Assembly (NCBI GenBank): GCA_003278145.1
Contig: QCGV01000004.1
Location: forward strand, 35,620 to 99,619
Length of the DNA: 64,000 nucleotides
From: OCS116 cluster bacterium AG-390-A19
Lineage (GTDB): Bacteria > Pseudomonadota > Alphaproteobacteria > MED-G09
Reading direction: 5' to 3'
The position numbers and the translations under genes were made by a program. How positions within the stretch are numbered: the first letter of the stretch is position 1; each line of letters opens with the position of its first letter. A model generated the notes under the pieces. It did not search any database, was not told the DNA's origin, and saw only the letters and a program-made list of their open reading frames with translations. This document shows, piece after piece, positions 37,741-47,551 of the stretch.

Positions 37741-39066
37741 ATGAATATTATTAGAAAGATAATTCTTAGTTGTTTAGTATTCATTGCCTCAAATAACTTA
37801 TATTCAGAAGATAATACTTATATACCATTCTCCAATATTAATGATTTAAATCTTTTTATTGGTGAAGATGATTATAAGGATTTTATTAGATCCAGTTTAT
37901 TTGAACAACCAGAATATATGTATATAAATTCTATTTCTGCTGAAACAAAATTTAATTTAAAATTTGCTCAAAGGGATAGATTTCCAACTATTAACAGTAA
38001 TATAATTAATGATGAAAGCATTGAAAGAAATATAAAAGATAACAGTTCAGTAAGAAAAAGAAGAGATGATAGTTTTGATGCAAATATCGAAATCAGACAA
38101 GCTTTATATTCTGGTGGAGGTATCAACTCTAGAATAAAATCTGCTAAAGCTAAAGTTGAAAGCCTAAGCAAAGAAAGGCAAAAAACTATTTCAAGTTTAA
38201 TCCTTGAGGCAAATGAGATCTATCTAAATTCGGTAACAAGTAATTTTCTTCTCAACTATGCAGAGAATCTTATAAATACACTTCATCCTTATAAAGATAA
38301 AGTAAATGAGAGAGTTCGGGCTGGTATAATGGACCCAGTTGAATCGGCTTTATTTTCTGTTCGTTATAACAGCTTAAAATCATTGATTTATCAGCTAAAG
38401 AGTCAAGCTGAAAAAAATAATAGCAGATACAGATATTTCTTTAAAAAAGATTTTTCTGGCAACGCATTCCCAAAAGTGCAAACCACAAATAATATTATCT
38501 TTGAAAATATAGAATCTTATGATGTAAGTATTTCAGAGTATAACTATTTAGAAAAAAAAGAAGAAATAAAAATAGTACGTAGTGAATATCTTCCAAAAAT
38601 TGGTGTTAGTGCAAGATATACAAAATATGATATTGACGATGACAGTAATGAGGACGACATAAGGGGTGGTCTATACTTTTCTATGCCAATTTTTAGCTTT
38701 GGTCGGGGTTCTGCTAAAATTAACGCAGCAAAAGCATCAGCATTGGGATCAAAAAATGCAATAACTATATCACAAAAAAAAGATACAATAGATGAGTCAA
38801 CGCTTATTAGTGATTACAATAACTCTATTTCTAATAAAGATGCTTTTATTAATAGTTTTCAAGACACTGTCGAGCAAAGAAAAACCCTACAGGAAAGAAT
38901 TGAATTTAGTGGTTTTTCAGTTAACCCACTTGCGGAAGTCATTTCAAATGAAATCTCACAATTAAAAATTCTATTAGACAATGAAACAGTTACTTTAATA
39001 ACCTACTTATCTATACTTCATCAAAATAAACTTCTAAATAATGAATTTAAAATTAAAGTTGATTAA
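37741..39066 (+). CDS. TolC-like outer-membrane efflux protein of a type I secretion system
   Basis: A 441-aa outer-membrane channel. The signal peptide (MNIIRKIILSCLVFIASNNL, then YS) is followed by the TolC-type alternation of long helices and beta strands, with repeated A/S/N-rich helices such as IKSAKAKVESLSKERQK and ERVRAGIMDPVESALFS. The ATG at 37741 is preferred over a TTG at 37729 because GGGG lies 6 bp before it. It sits 2 bp before the ABC exporter gene, making a complete three-part exporter with the next two genes. Confidence 0.85.
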   Translation: MNIIRKIILSCLVFIASNNLYSEDNTYIPFSNINDLNLFIGEDDYKDFIRSSLFEQPEYMYINSISAETKFNLKFAQRDRFPTINSNIINDESIERNIKDNSSVRKRRDDSFDANIEIRQALYSGGGINSRIKSAKAKVESLSKERQKTISSLILEANEIYLNSVTSNFLLNYAENLINTLHPYKDKVNERVRAGIMDPVESALFSVRYNSLKSLIYQLKSQAEKNNSRYRYFFKKDFSGNAFPKVQTTNNIIFENIESYDVSISEYNYLEKKEEIKIVRSEYLPKIGVSARYTKYDIDDDSNEDDIRGGLYFSMPIFSFGRGSAKINAAKASALGSKNAITISQKKDTIDESTLISDYNNSISNKDAFINSFQDTVEQRKTLQERIEFSGFSVNPLAEVISNEISQLKILLDNETVTLITYLSILHQNKLLNNEFKIKVD

Positions 39067-39068
39067 TA

Positions 39069-40781
39069 ATGGAAAACTCTGATAACAAAATAAAAGATCT
39101 AAAAGATCATTGGTTTTGGGGAACAATTTATAAAAACCGGGGAACTTATGTTCAAGTTTTGGCAGCATCTATTTTTATAAACCTTTTTCAACTTGTATCT
39201 GCTTTTTATATAATGACTGTTTATGACAGAGTAATGCCAAATAATGCAATTGACTCACTTATAGCATTAACAATTGGCGTAGGAATAGTTATAATTTTCG
39301 ACTTTATACTTAAATTACTTCGCTCATACTTCACTGATTTAGCAGGACAAGAGTTAGATAAGGTTGTGAGTGATAAAATTTTTAAGAAAATTGTTAGTCA
39401 TGATAATACTGTATTGGGATCGCCATCATCAGTAGCTACATCTGTTCGGGAATTTGAGGGCGTTAGAGACTTCTTCTCATCTGCCTCATTGGTAGCAATA
39501 ATAGATACACCATTTATGTTTTTTTTCATTGGTATAATAGCAATGATCGGAGGTTGGATAGCAATTGTACCTCTTCTCATAGTTCCGTTGGTTATAATAG
39601 TTGCTTTATCAGTTCAGCCATTTATTAAGAAATACTCCACACTGACTAGTGGTCATCAAAAAGGTAAAATGGCAACTCTGTTAGAACTATTAAATAATGT
39701 TGAAGCCGTAAGAACAGTTGCCGGAGGTGGTTTCTTAGAAAAGAAATGGAATAATACTATCAATGAATCTTCTGGTACCTTAATTAAAGTTAGAACAGTT
39801 AATAATATCGCTACAATATTTTCTCAATCTGCTCTTCAATTAAGTTCTGCTGGTATAGTCTGTCTAGGTGTTATATTGGTTGGAACACAATCAATAACCA
39901 GTGGCGCCCTAATAGCATGCGTAATTTTATCTGGTAGAATTCTCTCACCATTAGTTCAAATAGGTCAACTAATGACAAGATTAAATAATACTCTTTTATC
40001 TTATAAAAATATTGATAGTTTAATGAGAGATATTTCACGAGATGAGTTAGCCGAGGATAATAAGGCTGTTGTCCTGAAAAATGGTAACATAGTTGTTAAA
40101 GATTTGAGTTATTCGATTGAAGATGCAAAAATACTAAATGGAATAAATTTTTCTCTAAAAGAAGGAGAAAAACTTGGTATTGTAGGGTCAATTGGAAGTG
40201 GAAAAACCTCATTAATAAAAAATATTATAGGGTATATTCTTCCTAAAAATGGAAGTGTTTTTATTTCAGATTATGATATTAATAATATTCCATCGCAATC
40301 TTTAAGGGAATCTATTGGATACTGCTCCCAAAATATTCAATTATTCTCTGGGAGTATTTACGATAATATCACGGCAGGTTTAGATAATATTACCGAAGAT
40401 GAAGTTGTTGAAGCAGCTCAATTAGCTTGTTGTCATGAATTTATTGCTAAACTTCCAAATGGATATAGTTATCAGCTTATAGAAAATGGTCTGAATATAT
40501 CTGGAGGTCAAAGACAGTCAATTTCTCTAGCAAGAGCTTTTTTAAGAAAATCTAAAATTTTAGTCCTAGATGAGCCCACAAGCTCAATGGACTCAGAGAC
40601 GGAAGAAAAAGTAGTGAAAAATATCTTTTCATTACCACATAATCCTACAATAATAATTTCGACTCATAGATTACAACATTTAACAAAGACAGATAAAATA
40701 GCAGTTGTGGTTAATGGACAGATTGCAAGATTTGGACCTACAAATGAAATAATTCAAATTCAAAAAAATCCTGAAGGATAA
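39069..40781 (+). CDS. Type I secretion ABC transporter (PrtD/RsaD-like)
   Basis: A 570-aa half-transporter, with an N-terminal membrane domain of about six helices (residues 25-320) and a C-terminal ATPase. Walker A GSIGSGKT is near 373, signature SGGQRQS near 478, and Walker B ILVLDEP near 497 followed by the H-loop in STHRLQ. There is no C39 peptidase or C39-like domain, so it resembles the PrtD/RsaD group that exports RTX proteases and S-layer proteins with C-terminal uncleaved signals. The RTX protein at 57-63 kb is the obvious candidate cargo. Confidence 0.9.
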   Translation: MENSDNKIKDLKDHWFWGTIYKNRGTYVQVLAASIFINLFQLVSAFYIMTVYDRVMPNNAIDSLIALTIGVGIVIIFDFILKLLRSYFTDLAGQELDKVVSDKIFKKIVSHDNTVLGSPSSVATSVREFEGVRDFFSSASLVAIIDTPFMFFFIGIIAMIGGWIAIVPLLIVPLVIIVALSVQPFIKKYSTLTSGHQKGKMATLLELLNNVEAVRTVAGGGFLEKKWNNTINESSGTLIKVRTVNNIATIFSQSALQLSSAGIVCLGVILVGTQSITSGALIACVILSGRILSPLVQIGQLMTRLNNTLLSYKNIDSLMRDISRDELAEDNKAVVLKNGNIVVKDLSYSIEDAKILNGINFSLKEGEKLGIVGSIGSGKTSLIKNIIGYILPKNGSVFISDYDINNIPSQSLRESIGYCSQNIQLFSGSIYDNITAGLDNITEDEVVEAAQLACCHEFIAKLPNGYSYQLIENGLNISGGQRQSISLARAFLRKSKILVLDEPTSSMDSETEEKVVKNIFSLPHNPTIIISTHRLQHLTKTDKIAVVVNGQIARFGPTNEIIQIQKNPEG

Positions 40782-40784
40782 AAA

Positions 40785-41744
40785 ATGATTAAAAAATCTC
40801 TGATAAATATTAAAAATTTTTTTTCACAAGAAAGATTTGAGCTTTTTCTAGACTCCCTAGCTATTTCAAATTTTAGTGTTAATAAGGGATCTTATTTTCT
40901 TTTTTGGGGAATAGCAGCATTTACCATTTGCTTTACTATTTGGGCAAGTTTTGCTTCTGTTGACCAAGTTGTTAGAGCAACGGGCACTGTAGTCCCTACA
41001 TCAAAAGTTCATACTATTCAAAGCCCAATAAGTGGGGTTCTTGAAGAAATTAAAGTGAAAATGTCAGATAATGCAGAAAAAGGTGATCTACTTTTTTTAA
41101 TAAATTATAAAATGGCAAAAAGTAAATATGATATTGCAAAATCTACAAAAGATGCACAAGAAAGAAAGGTAAAATTAATTGAGGATCTTGTTAGCAAAGG
41201 TGCAGAAGCGGAAATTGTTCTAATTGACCAAAAATTAAGGTTGTATGAAGCTGAACAAATTTATCAAAAAGCTTCACAAGAGTTAGGTTTTTCAAAAATA
41301 ATATCTCCAGTTAAAGGTATCATAAGTAGTGTAAATGCAAGAAATATTGATCAAGTTATTAGCGCTGGTGAAGAGATAGCGACAATAGTTCCATTTGGAG
41401 ATATTCTCCAAGTTGAAGCCTCGGTAAATCCTAAAGATATTGCATATGTAGTACCGGGATTAAGTGCAAAATTAGCATTTACAGCCTATGATATGTCCAT
41501 ATACGGTCAATTTGATGGAATAGTTACAAATGTAGCTCCTAGTACTACACAGGACTCAGCTGATCAGCCAAGTTACTATAAAACAATTATAGAAATAGAT
41601 ACCACAAATATGGAAAGCAAAAAAAAGATAAGCCTTCAGTCGGGTATGATGGTGGATGTATCCATTATAGGAGAGCCTAGAACAGTAATAAGCTATATAA
41701 TTAATCCTATTACTAAATTATCGAAAACTGCTTTAAGAGATTAA
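40785..41744 (+). CDS. HlyD-family membrane fusion protein of the type I secretion system
   Basis: A 319-aa periplasmic adaptor. One membrane helix (residues about 38-58, FLFWGIAAFTICFTIWASFA-like) is followed by a lipoyl-type half (VVPTSKVHTIQSPISGVLEEI) and its partner (SPVKGIISSVNARN). The C-terminal beta domain contains the family PSYYKTIIEI stretch. It is short: most PrtE/RsaE-type adaptors are about 430 aa, and the coiled coil here is reduced to roughly 70 residues. The gene begins 3 bp after the ABC gene. Confidence 0.87.
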   Translation: MIKKSLINIKNFFSQERFELFLDSLAISNFSVNKGSYFLFWGIAAFTICFTIWASFASVDQVVRATGTVVPTSKVHTIQSPISGVLEEIKVKMSDNAEKGDLLFLINYKMAKSKYDIAKSTKDAQERKVKLIEDLVSKGAEAEIVLIDQKLRLYEAEQIYQKASQELGFSKIISPVKGIISSVNARNIDQVISAGEEIATIVPFGDILQVEASVNPKDIAYVVPGLSAKLAFTAYDMSIYGQFDGIVTNVAPSTTQDSADQPSYYKTIIEIDTTNMESKKKISLQSGMMVDVSIIGEPRTVISYIINPITKLSKTALRD

Positions 41745-41875
41745 AATATAATCACTGTACTAAACTTTCTTAGAGTCCATAATTAATAATCATTTAATTA
41801 AATTTTTTTTATTTTTTAATATATTATTACATGATAAATTTTCATATAAATGAACATGAGTGGATATAAATCATT

Positions 41876-44800
41876 ATGAATATTAATGAGGAATTACAAA
41901 AAGGTATAAATGAACACAAAAAAGGTAATATTCAAGAGGCAGAGAAAATTTACCGCTCAATATTAAACGTTCAACCTAATAATCCAGATGCAAATCATAA
42001 TTTAGGCCTACTAGCGGTTTATGTTAAAAAAAATAGTATAGCATTACCATTATTTAAAAACGCACTTATTGAAAATCCAAAAATAGAGCAATATTGGATT
42101 AGTTATATAGATGCCCTTATTAAAGAAAAAAAATTTAATGATGCTGAAAGCTTGCTTAAACAGGCAAATGAAAATGGGTTACGTAACGAGAAATTTAAAT
42201 CACTTAACAACAGACTAGTATCAGCAGTTAATAATTCACCTTTACCAGAGTCAGAAGTTCAAAATTTTTTTAAATTCTTTAATGACGAAAAATATAATGA
42301 GGCTGAAAAAATAGTAAATTTACTATTTGAAAGCCATCCAAATAATAAATTTTGTTGGAAAATGATTTTACTCATTTATAGAAAAAAGAATGACACTAAT
42401 AATATTCTAGCATCTCATCAGAAAATTGCACAATTAGACCCATATGATTCTGAAAATTATAATGATTATGCTGTAGTTTTGCAAAAAAATGGCAAAATCG
42501 AAAGAGCGGAGGAATATTTTAGGAAAGCAATAAAATTAAATTCAGAATTTAAAATTGCCTATGCAAATCTTGCAAACCTATTATCTGAAACAAATAGACT
42601 CGAAGAAGCTGAAAGTATATTCAGAGAAATATTTAAAAAGGGGTCTGATATTCCAGATATTTATAATAACTTTGGACTGCTTTTAAATAAGTTAGGTAAA
42701 AAAGAAGAGGCAAAAGAAAATTATATCGAAGCCTTAAAAATCAATCCAAATTTTCCAGAGGCCTATAATAATTTAGCAAATATTTTAAAAAATGAAAGAA
42801 ATATTGAAGATGCAATTATTAATTATAAAAAAGCAATAGATATAAATCCTAACTATGCTGATGCATACAATAATTTAGCTATGACATACGCAGATACAGG
42901 GGAGCTCGAGGAAGCTCTTCAAAATTCTAGAAAAGCTTTAAAGATAAAACCTAATTTTATTGAAGCAAACAATAATGTTGGTCTAACATTAATGAGATTA
43001 AATAAATTAAAAGAAGCTGAATCTTGCTATCAAAAATCTATTATAATTGATCCAAAAAATTTTATCGCTCATAATAACTTGGGTATTATTTTAAGAGATC
43101 TTGGAAAACTTAAAGAAGCAGAGGTAAGTTTTAAAAAAGTAATTAACTTAAATTCTAAATCAGTTGAGGCATATAATAACCTTGCTATGGTATACAGAAA
43201 TCAAGGAAGGTATAAAGAGGCAGAGAAACTCTTTAAAGATGCAATTAAAATTGATCCAGATTTTTTAGCTATATATTCAAATCTCCTCTTTTTAAAAAGC
43301 TCTCAAGCAGATGATCCAAAAAAACATATTGAAGATGCTCGTGAATATGGAAAAATCTTAAGCGATAAAGTGACTTCACCATTCTCAGAGTGGAATATTG
43401 AAGAAAATCCAAAAAAATTACGCATTGGTTTTGTCTCGGGTGATTTTAGAAACCATCCAGTAGGATATTTTCTTCAAAATTTAGTAGAAAATCTTCAATC
43501 CAAATCTATTGAGCTTTATGGCTATACTACTAGATTTTTAGAAGATGACTTAACAAAAAGTTTTAAAGAGTCTTTTTTTGAATTGAGACAACTGGCTAAT
43601 AAAAACGATGAGGAAGCCGCTAATTTAATTCATAATGATGGTATCCATATTCTTTTTGATCTATCTGGTCACACTGATGGAAATCGTTTGCCAATTTTTG
43701 CCTGGAAACCTGCTCCAATTCAGGTGAGCTGGCTAGGTTATTGGGCTACAACTGGTGTAAATGAAATAGACTATATTTTAGGCGATCCATACGTAATGCC
43801 AAAAAAAGAGTCTCATCATTTTACTGAAAAAATTTGGCATTTACCTGAGAGCTTTTTATGTATGACAGAACCAAAAAATGACTTGAAGGTTGAAAAATTA
43901 CCCGCCCTTTCCAATAACTTTATTACATTTGGTTGTTTCAATAATATTGCTAAAATGACTGATGAAGTGATTGAGGTTAGATCAAAAATACTTAAAGCTG
44001 TTCCTAACTCAAAGCTATTATTGAAAAGCAAAGAATTAGGAATAACTGCAGAACAAAAAATAATTTTAAATAGATTTTTGAAATTTGGTATTCCCAAAGA
44101 TCGTTTAATTTTTGAAAAAAGCTCACAAAGAAATGAGTATTTTAAATCTTATAATAATATTGATATTGCTCTGTCTCCATTCCCCTATGGTGGGGTTACA
44201 ACAAGTATAGAAGGATTATGGATGGGGGTACCCGTTCTGTCAAAAAAAGGTGATAAATTTATCTCTCATGTTGGAGAGACAATTGCTTATAATTGTGGAT
44301 TAGAAAATTGGATAGCAAATAGCGATGATGAATATATATCTAAGGCAATTGAATTCTCTGCAGATCTAAAAACTCTCTCCAATTTAAGAAAAGTAATGAG
44401 AGAAAAAGTTTTAAATTCTCCAATATTTAATTCCAAAAGATTTTCTAGAAATTTTGAAAAAGGACTTTGGGATATGTGGAAAAAAAATAAAATTAAAAAA
44501 AAGCATACTACTATTAATAAAAAGAATAGCTCAATTCCAAGTAAGGAGCGGCTCTTAGAGTTGTTAAAAAGCTATGAAGATGGAAATATCAAACAAACAA
44601 TTAACTTAGCAAAAGAAATTATCAACCAATTTCCTAAACATCCTTTTAGCTGGCAAATTCTTGGCTTAGCTTATGATCAAAATAATCAATTAGAAGACTC
44701 GCTTGAAGCAAATAAAAAATTTGTAGATCTTGACTCAAAAAATCCTGATGCACATTATAATTATGCTAACAGTTTAAAATCTTATGGAAAATTAAAAGAA

Positions 44801-46603
44801 GCTGAAAATGCTTACAAAAGGGCTTTGAAGTTAAAGCCTGACCTTTATAGTGCTTACAATAACTTAGCGAATACACTTAGAGAACTGAATAAACTTGAAG
44901 AAGCCATAATAATTTATAAGCAAAGTATAAAAATTAATCCAAGAAATAGTTTCAACGTGCATAATAATCTTGGTATCTCTTTAAGAGAAAATGGTCAGCT
45001 TAATGAGGCAGTAAAGGTATTTGAAAATGCTATCAAAAGTGGATTTAAAGAAGAAGAATTATATAAAAATTATGCAATTATTCTAAGAGATTTATATCGT
45101 TATGAAGAGTCCGAGGAGAGCTATAAAAATGCATTAAAACTGAACCCCAGGGCATTTGAAATATATAATGATTTAGCTAATGTACTTCAAAAACAGGGTA
45201 AAATCGAAGAATCTATTCAATATTATAAAAAGGGAATAGCTTTTAAACCTGATTATGCATTGGCCTATAATAATTTAGGGGTTTCATATAGGCTAATTGG
45301 TGAATTTAAAAATGCTGAAAAGAGTTATATCAAAGCAAAATCCATTGATCATGATTTTCTAGCGCCATACTCAAATCTCCTCTTTTTAAAAAGCTCTCAA
45401 GCAGATGATCCAAAAAAACATATCGAGGATGCTCGTGAATTCGGAAAAATCTTAAGCGATAAAGTTACTTCACCATTCTCAGAATGGAATATTGATGAAA
45501 ATCCAAAAAAACTTCGTATTGGTTTTGTTTCAGGTGACTTTAGACACCATCCAGTTGGTCATTTCATTGAACATTTAATAAAAAATTTAGAAATTTCTTC
45601 TATTGAACTTTATGGTTATACAAATACATTCCAAGAGGATGACCTAACAAAAAATTTTAAAGAATATTTTTCTGTTTGGAAGCAATTAGCTAACAAAGAT
45701 GATGAGGAAGCAGCAAACATAATTCATAATGATAATATTCATATTCTTATTGACCTTTCTGGTCATACCAATGGAAATCGTTTGCCAGTTTTTGCATGGA
45801 AGCCTGCTCCAATCCAGGTCAGTTGGCTAGGTTATTGGGCGACAACCGGTGTTAATGAAATTGATTATATTTTAGGTGACCCATATGTAATGCCAAAAGA
45901 AGAAGCTCATCATTTTACTGAAAAAATTTGGCATTTACCTGATATTTATTCAAGTTTCACAAAACCAATTATCTCTGCTGAGGTAAACTCATTACCTGCC
46001 CTTTCTAATAATTTTATCACATTTGGTTGCTTCAATAATATTGCTAAAATGACTGATGAGGTGATTAAGGTTAGATCAAAAATACTAAAAGCAGTACCTA
46101 ACTCGAAACTGTTCTTAAAGAGCTCTCAATTTAACAGTAAGAAGAATAGAATAGAAGTTTTAAATAGATTTTCAAAATTTGAAATATCAAGTGAAAATCT
46201 ATTGCTTGAAGGTAGCTCACCATATAATGAATATTTTAAATCATATAATAAAGTTGATATAGCCTTATCTCCATTTCCTTACGGAGGAGCAACAACAAGT
46301 ATTGAAGGTTTGTGGATGGGGGTTCCAGCTCTAACAAGGAAAGGTAACCATCTAATATCACACTATGGTGAATCTATTGCTTATAATTGTGGTTTGAAAG
46401 ATTGGGTAGTTGGTAATGATGATGAGTATATATCTAAAGCAATTGAATTATCAATGGATATTAAAAGTCTCTCTGAGTTAAGAGAAGGCTTAAGAAAAAA
46501 AGTTTTAAATTCTCCAGTATTTGATGCAGAACGTTTTTCTAAAAACTTTGAAAAAGTTCTTTGGGATATGTGGAAAATATCAAGAAAAAATATTACATTA
46601 TAA
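41876..46603 (+). CDS. Tandem TPR-GT41 protein: two TPR + O-GlcNAc-transferase (SPINDLY/OGT-type) modules in one chain
   Basis: A 1575-aa protein with two copies of the same architecture. TPRs at about 1-460 lead into GT41 catalytic domain 1 (about 469-866); TPRs at about 890-1160 lead into GT41 domain 2 (about 1167-1575). Both halves keep the catalytic features. These are the His in SGDFRNHPVG / SGDFRHHPVG, DLSGHT-GNRLP, KPAPIQVSWLGYWATTG and FGCFNNIAKM, whose Lys matches the UDP-binding Lys of OGT. GT41 enzymes transfer a sugar (GlcNAc, Fuc, Glc) to Ser/Thr of proteins. It follows the exporter genes by 131 bp, so the target may be the RTX cargo (inference). Confidence 0.9.
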   Translation: MNINEELQKGINEHKKGNIQEAEKIYRSILNVQPNNPDANHNLGLLAVYVKKNSIALPLFKNALIENPKIEQYWISYIDALIKEKKFNDAESLLKQANENGLRNEKFKSLNNRLVSAVNNSPLPESEVQNFFKFFNDEKYNEAEKIVNLLFESHPNNKFCWKMILLIYRKKNDTNNILASHQKIAQLDPYDSENYNDYAVVLQKNGKIERAEEYFRKAIKLNSEFKIAYANLANLLSETNRLEEAESIFREIFKKGSDIPDIYNNFGLLLNKLGKKEEAKENYIEALKINPNFPEAYNNLANILKNERNIEDAIINYKKAIDINPNYADAYNNLAMTYADTGELEEALQNSRKALKIKPNFIEANNNVGLTLMRLNKLKEAESCYQKSIIIDPKNFIAHNNLGIILRDLGKLKEAEVSFKKVINLNSKSVEAYNNLAMVYRNQGRYKEAEKLFKDAIKIDPDFLAIYSNLLFLKSSQADDPKKHIEDAREYGKILSDKVTSPFSEWNIEENPKKLRIGFVSGDFRNHPVGYFLQNLVENLQSKSIELYGYTTRFLEDDLTKSFKESFFELRQLANKNDEEAANLIHNDGIHILFDLSGHTDGNRLPIFAWKPAPIQVSWLGYWATTGVNEIDYILGDPYVMPKKESHHFTEKIWHLPESFLCMTEPKNDLKVEKLPALSNNFITFGCFNNIAKMTDEVIEVRSKILKAVPNSKLLLKSKELGITAEQKIILNRFLKFGIPKDRLIFEKSSQRNEYFKSYNNIDIALSPFPYGGVTTSIEGLWMGVPVLSKKGDKFISHVGETIAYNCGLENWIANSDDEYISKAIEFSADLKTLSNLRKVMREKVLNSPIFNSKRFSRNFEKGLWDMWKKNKIKKKHTTINKKNSSIPSKERLLELLKSYEDGNIKQTINLAKEIINQFPKHPFSWQILGLAYDQNNQLEDSLEANKKFVDLDSKNPDAHYNYANSLKSYGKLKEAENAYKRALKLKPDLYSAYNNLANTLRELNKLEEAIIIYKQSIKINPRNSFNVHNNLGISLRENGQLNEAVKVFENAIKSGFKEEELYKNYAIILRDLYRYEESEESYKNALKLNPRAFEIYNDLANVLQKQGKIEESIQYYKKGIAFKPDYALAYNNLGVSYRLIGEFKNAEKSYIKAKSIDHDFLAPYSNLLFLKSSQADDPKKHIEDAREFGKILSDKVTSPFSEWNIDENPKKLRIGFVSGDFRHHPVGHFIEHLIKNLEISSIELYGYTNTFQEDDLTKNFKEYFSVWKQLANKDDEEAANIIHNDNIHILIDLSGHTNGNRLPVFAWKPAPIQVSWLGYWATTGVNEIDYILGDPYVMPKEEAHHFTEKIWHLPDIYSSFTKPIISAEVNSLPALSNNFITFGCFNNIAKMTDEVIKVRSKILKAVPNSKLFLKSSQFNSKKNRIEVLNRFSKFEISSENLLLEGSSPYNEYFKSYNKVDIALSPFPYGGATTSIEGLWMGVPALTRKGNHLISHYGESIAYNCGLKDWVVGNDDEYISKAIELSMDIKSLSELREGLRKKVLNSPVFDAERFSKNFEKVLWDMWKISRKNITL
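43277..44482 (+). repeat. Direct repeat copy 1 (first GT41 domain)
   Basis: Collinear with 45371-46576 at a constant offset of 2094 bp (698 codons), with no net insertion or deletion. The first 53 bases are identical between copies. It records an in-frame tandem duplication of the TPR-GT41 module. Confidence 0.9.
45371..46576 (+). repeat. Direct repeat copy 2 (second GT41 domain)
   Basis: Second copy of the 1206-bp stretch at 43277-44482. Substitutions are scattered, many at third codon positions, while catalytic motifs are kept. This suggests selection on both halves or recent gene conversion at the 53-base identical start. Confidence 0.9.
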
Positions 46604-46659
46604 AAAATCTCTATAACGTTACTTTGACAAATACTTATAAAATCTAATAATAATCAAAA

Positions 46660-47406
46660 ATGGAAAATGGAAAAAAAATAATCTTGTTGGCTGATGATTT
46701 TGTCGGTTTAGAAATAACAAAATTTTTGATAAAAAATTATAAAAAAGATATAGCTGCTGTTTTTTGCACAAAAAAAAATGATATATATAACTTAGTAAAA
46801 GCCTCAAAGCTTAATTATAAAATTTTTAAAGATGAAAAAATTTTAAAAAAACAATTGGAAAAAATTGAATTTGATATAGGTATTCTTGCATGGTGGCCAA
46901 ATATTTTATCAAATAAAATTATTTCTTTAGCAAATACTGGTTTTATAAATACACATAACTCATATTTACCAAATAATAGGGGGAAACATCCTTATTTTTG
47001 GGCAATAATTGAAGAGGTTGATTATGGTGTAACAATTCATTGGGTTAATGAGGGTATTGATACTGGGGATATCATTGTTCAAAAAAAGATCGAATATACA
47101 TGGGAGGATAATTCTGAAACTATTTATTTGAAATCATTAAAAGAGTTAATAAAATTATTTTCTATATCTTATCCGTCAATTAGAAATAAAAATATTAAAT
47201 CTACTCCTCAACATAAAAATGGGTCTTTCCATTACTCAAGTGAATTAGACAAATTTAGCCAGATTGACTTAGAAAGAAATTATAAAGCTCGTGACTTACT
47301 TAACATAATAAGAGCTAGAACAACATCCTCAGATAAATTTAAATCTGCTTTTTTTAAAGATGGAAACGATATATTTCGCGTAAAAATCTCTATAAAAAAG
47401 GAATAA
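46660..47406 (+). CDS. Formyltransferase-family protein, probable sugar N-formyltransferase
   Basis: A 248-aa protein of the methionyl-tRNA formyltransferase fold. The catalytic Asn-His appears in THNSYLPNNRGKHPYFWAI and the Asp in EGIDTGDIIVQ. It lacks the tRNA-binding C-terminal barrel of Fmt and lies among sugar genes, so N-formylation of an amino sugar with 10-formyl-THF is likely (VioF/WlaRD-like role). It follows the GT41 gene by 56 bp. The best-fitting substrate is a 4-amino-4,6-dideoxy sugar made by the next gene; this is inference. Confidence 0.8.
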   Translation: MENGKKIILLADDFVGLEITKFLIKNYKKDIAAVFCTKKNDIYNLVKASKLNYKIFKDEKILKKQLEKIEFDIGILAWWPNILSNKIISLANTGFINTHNSYLPNNRGKHPYFWAIIEEVDYGVTIHWVNEGIDTGDIIVQKKIEYTWEDNSETIYLKSLKELIKLFSISYPSIRNKNIKSTPQHKNGSFHYSSELDKFSQIDLERNYKARDLLNIIRARTTSSDKFKSAFFKDGNDIFRVKISIKKE

Positions 47407-47551
47407 ATCTTATTCAAAATAATTGATAAAATCAAAAAATACTTTTTTATCATTAAGTATTATTTAATATTTTAAAATTATAAATTAATTCATTTGATTG
47501 ATTTTGAGTATTTTGACAAAACGTTTAATAAAACATAATAATAAGACTTCA

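Noticed and set aside
41745..41875. T-rich stretch after the HlyD gene as an intrinsic terminator
   Set aside because: It has long T runs but only AT-only weak stems (TTTAATTAAA); no GC hairpin supports termination.
46624..46652. Perfect TTGACA upstream of the formyltransferase gene
   Set aside because: The only -10 options (ATAATA/TAATAA) match poorly and would place the start at or next to the ATG; the gene is more likely read from the upstream operon.
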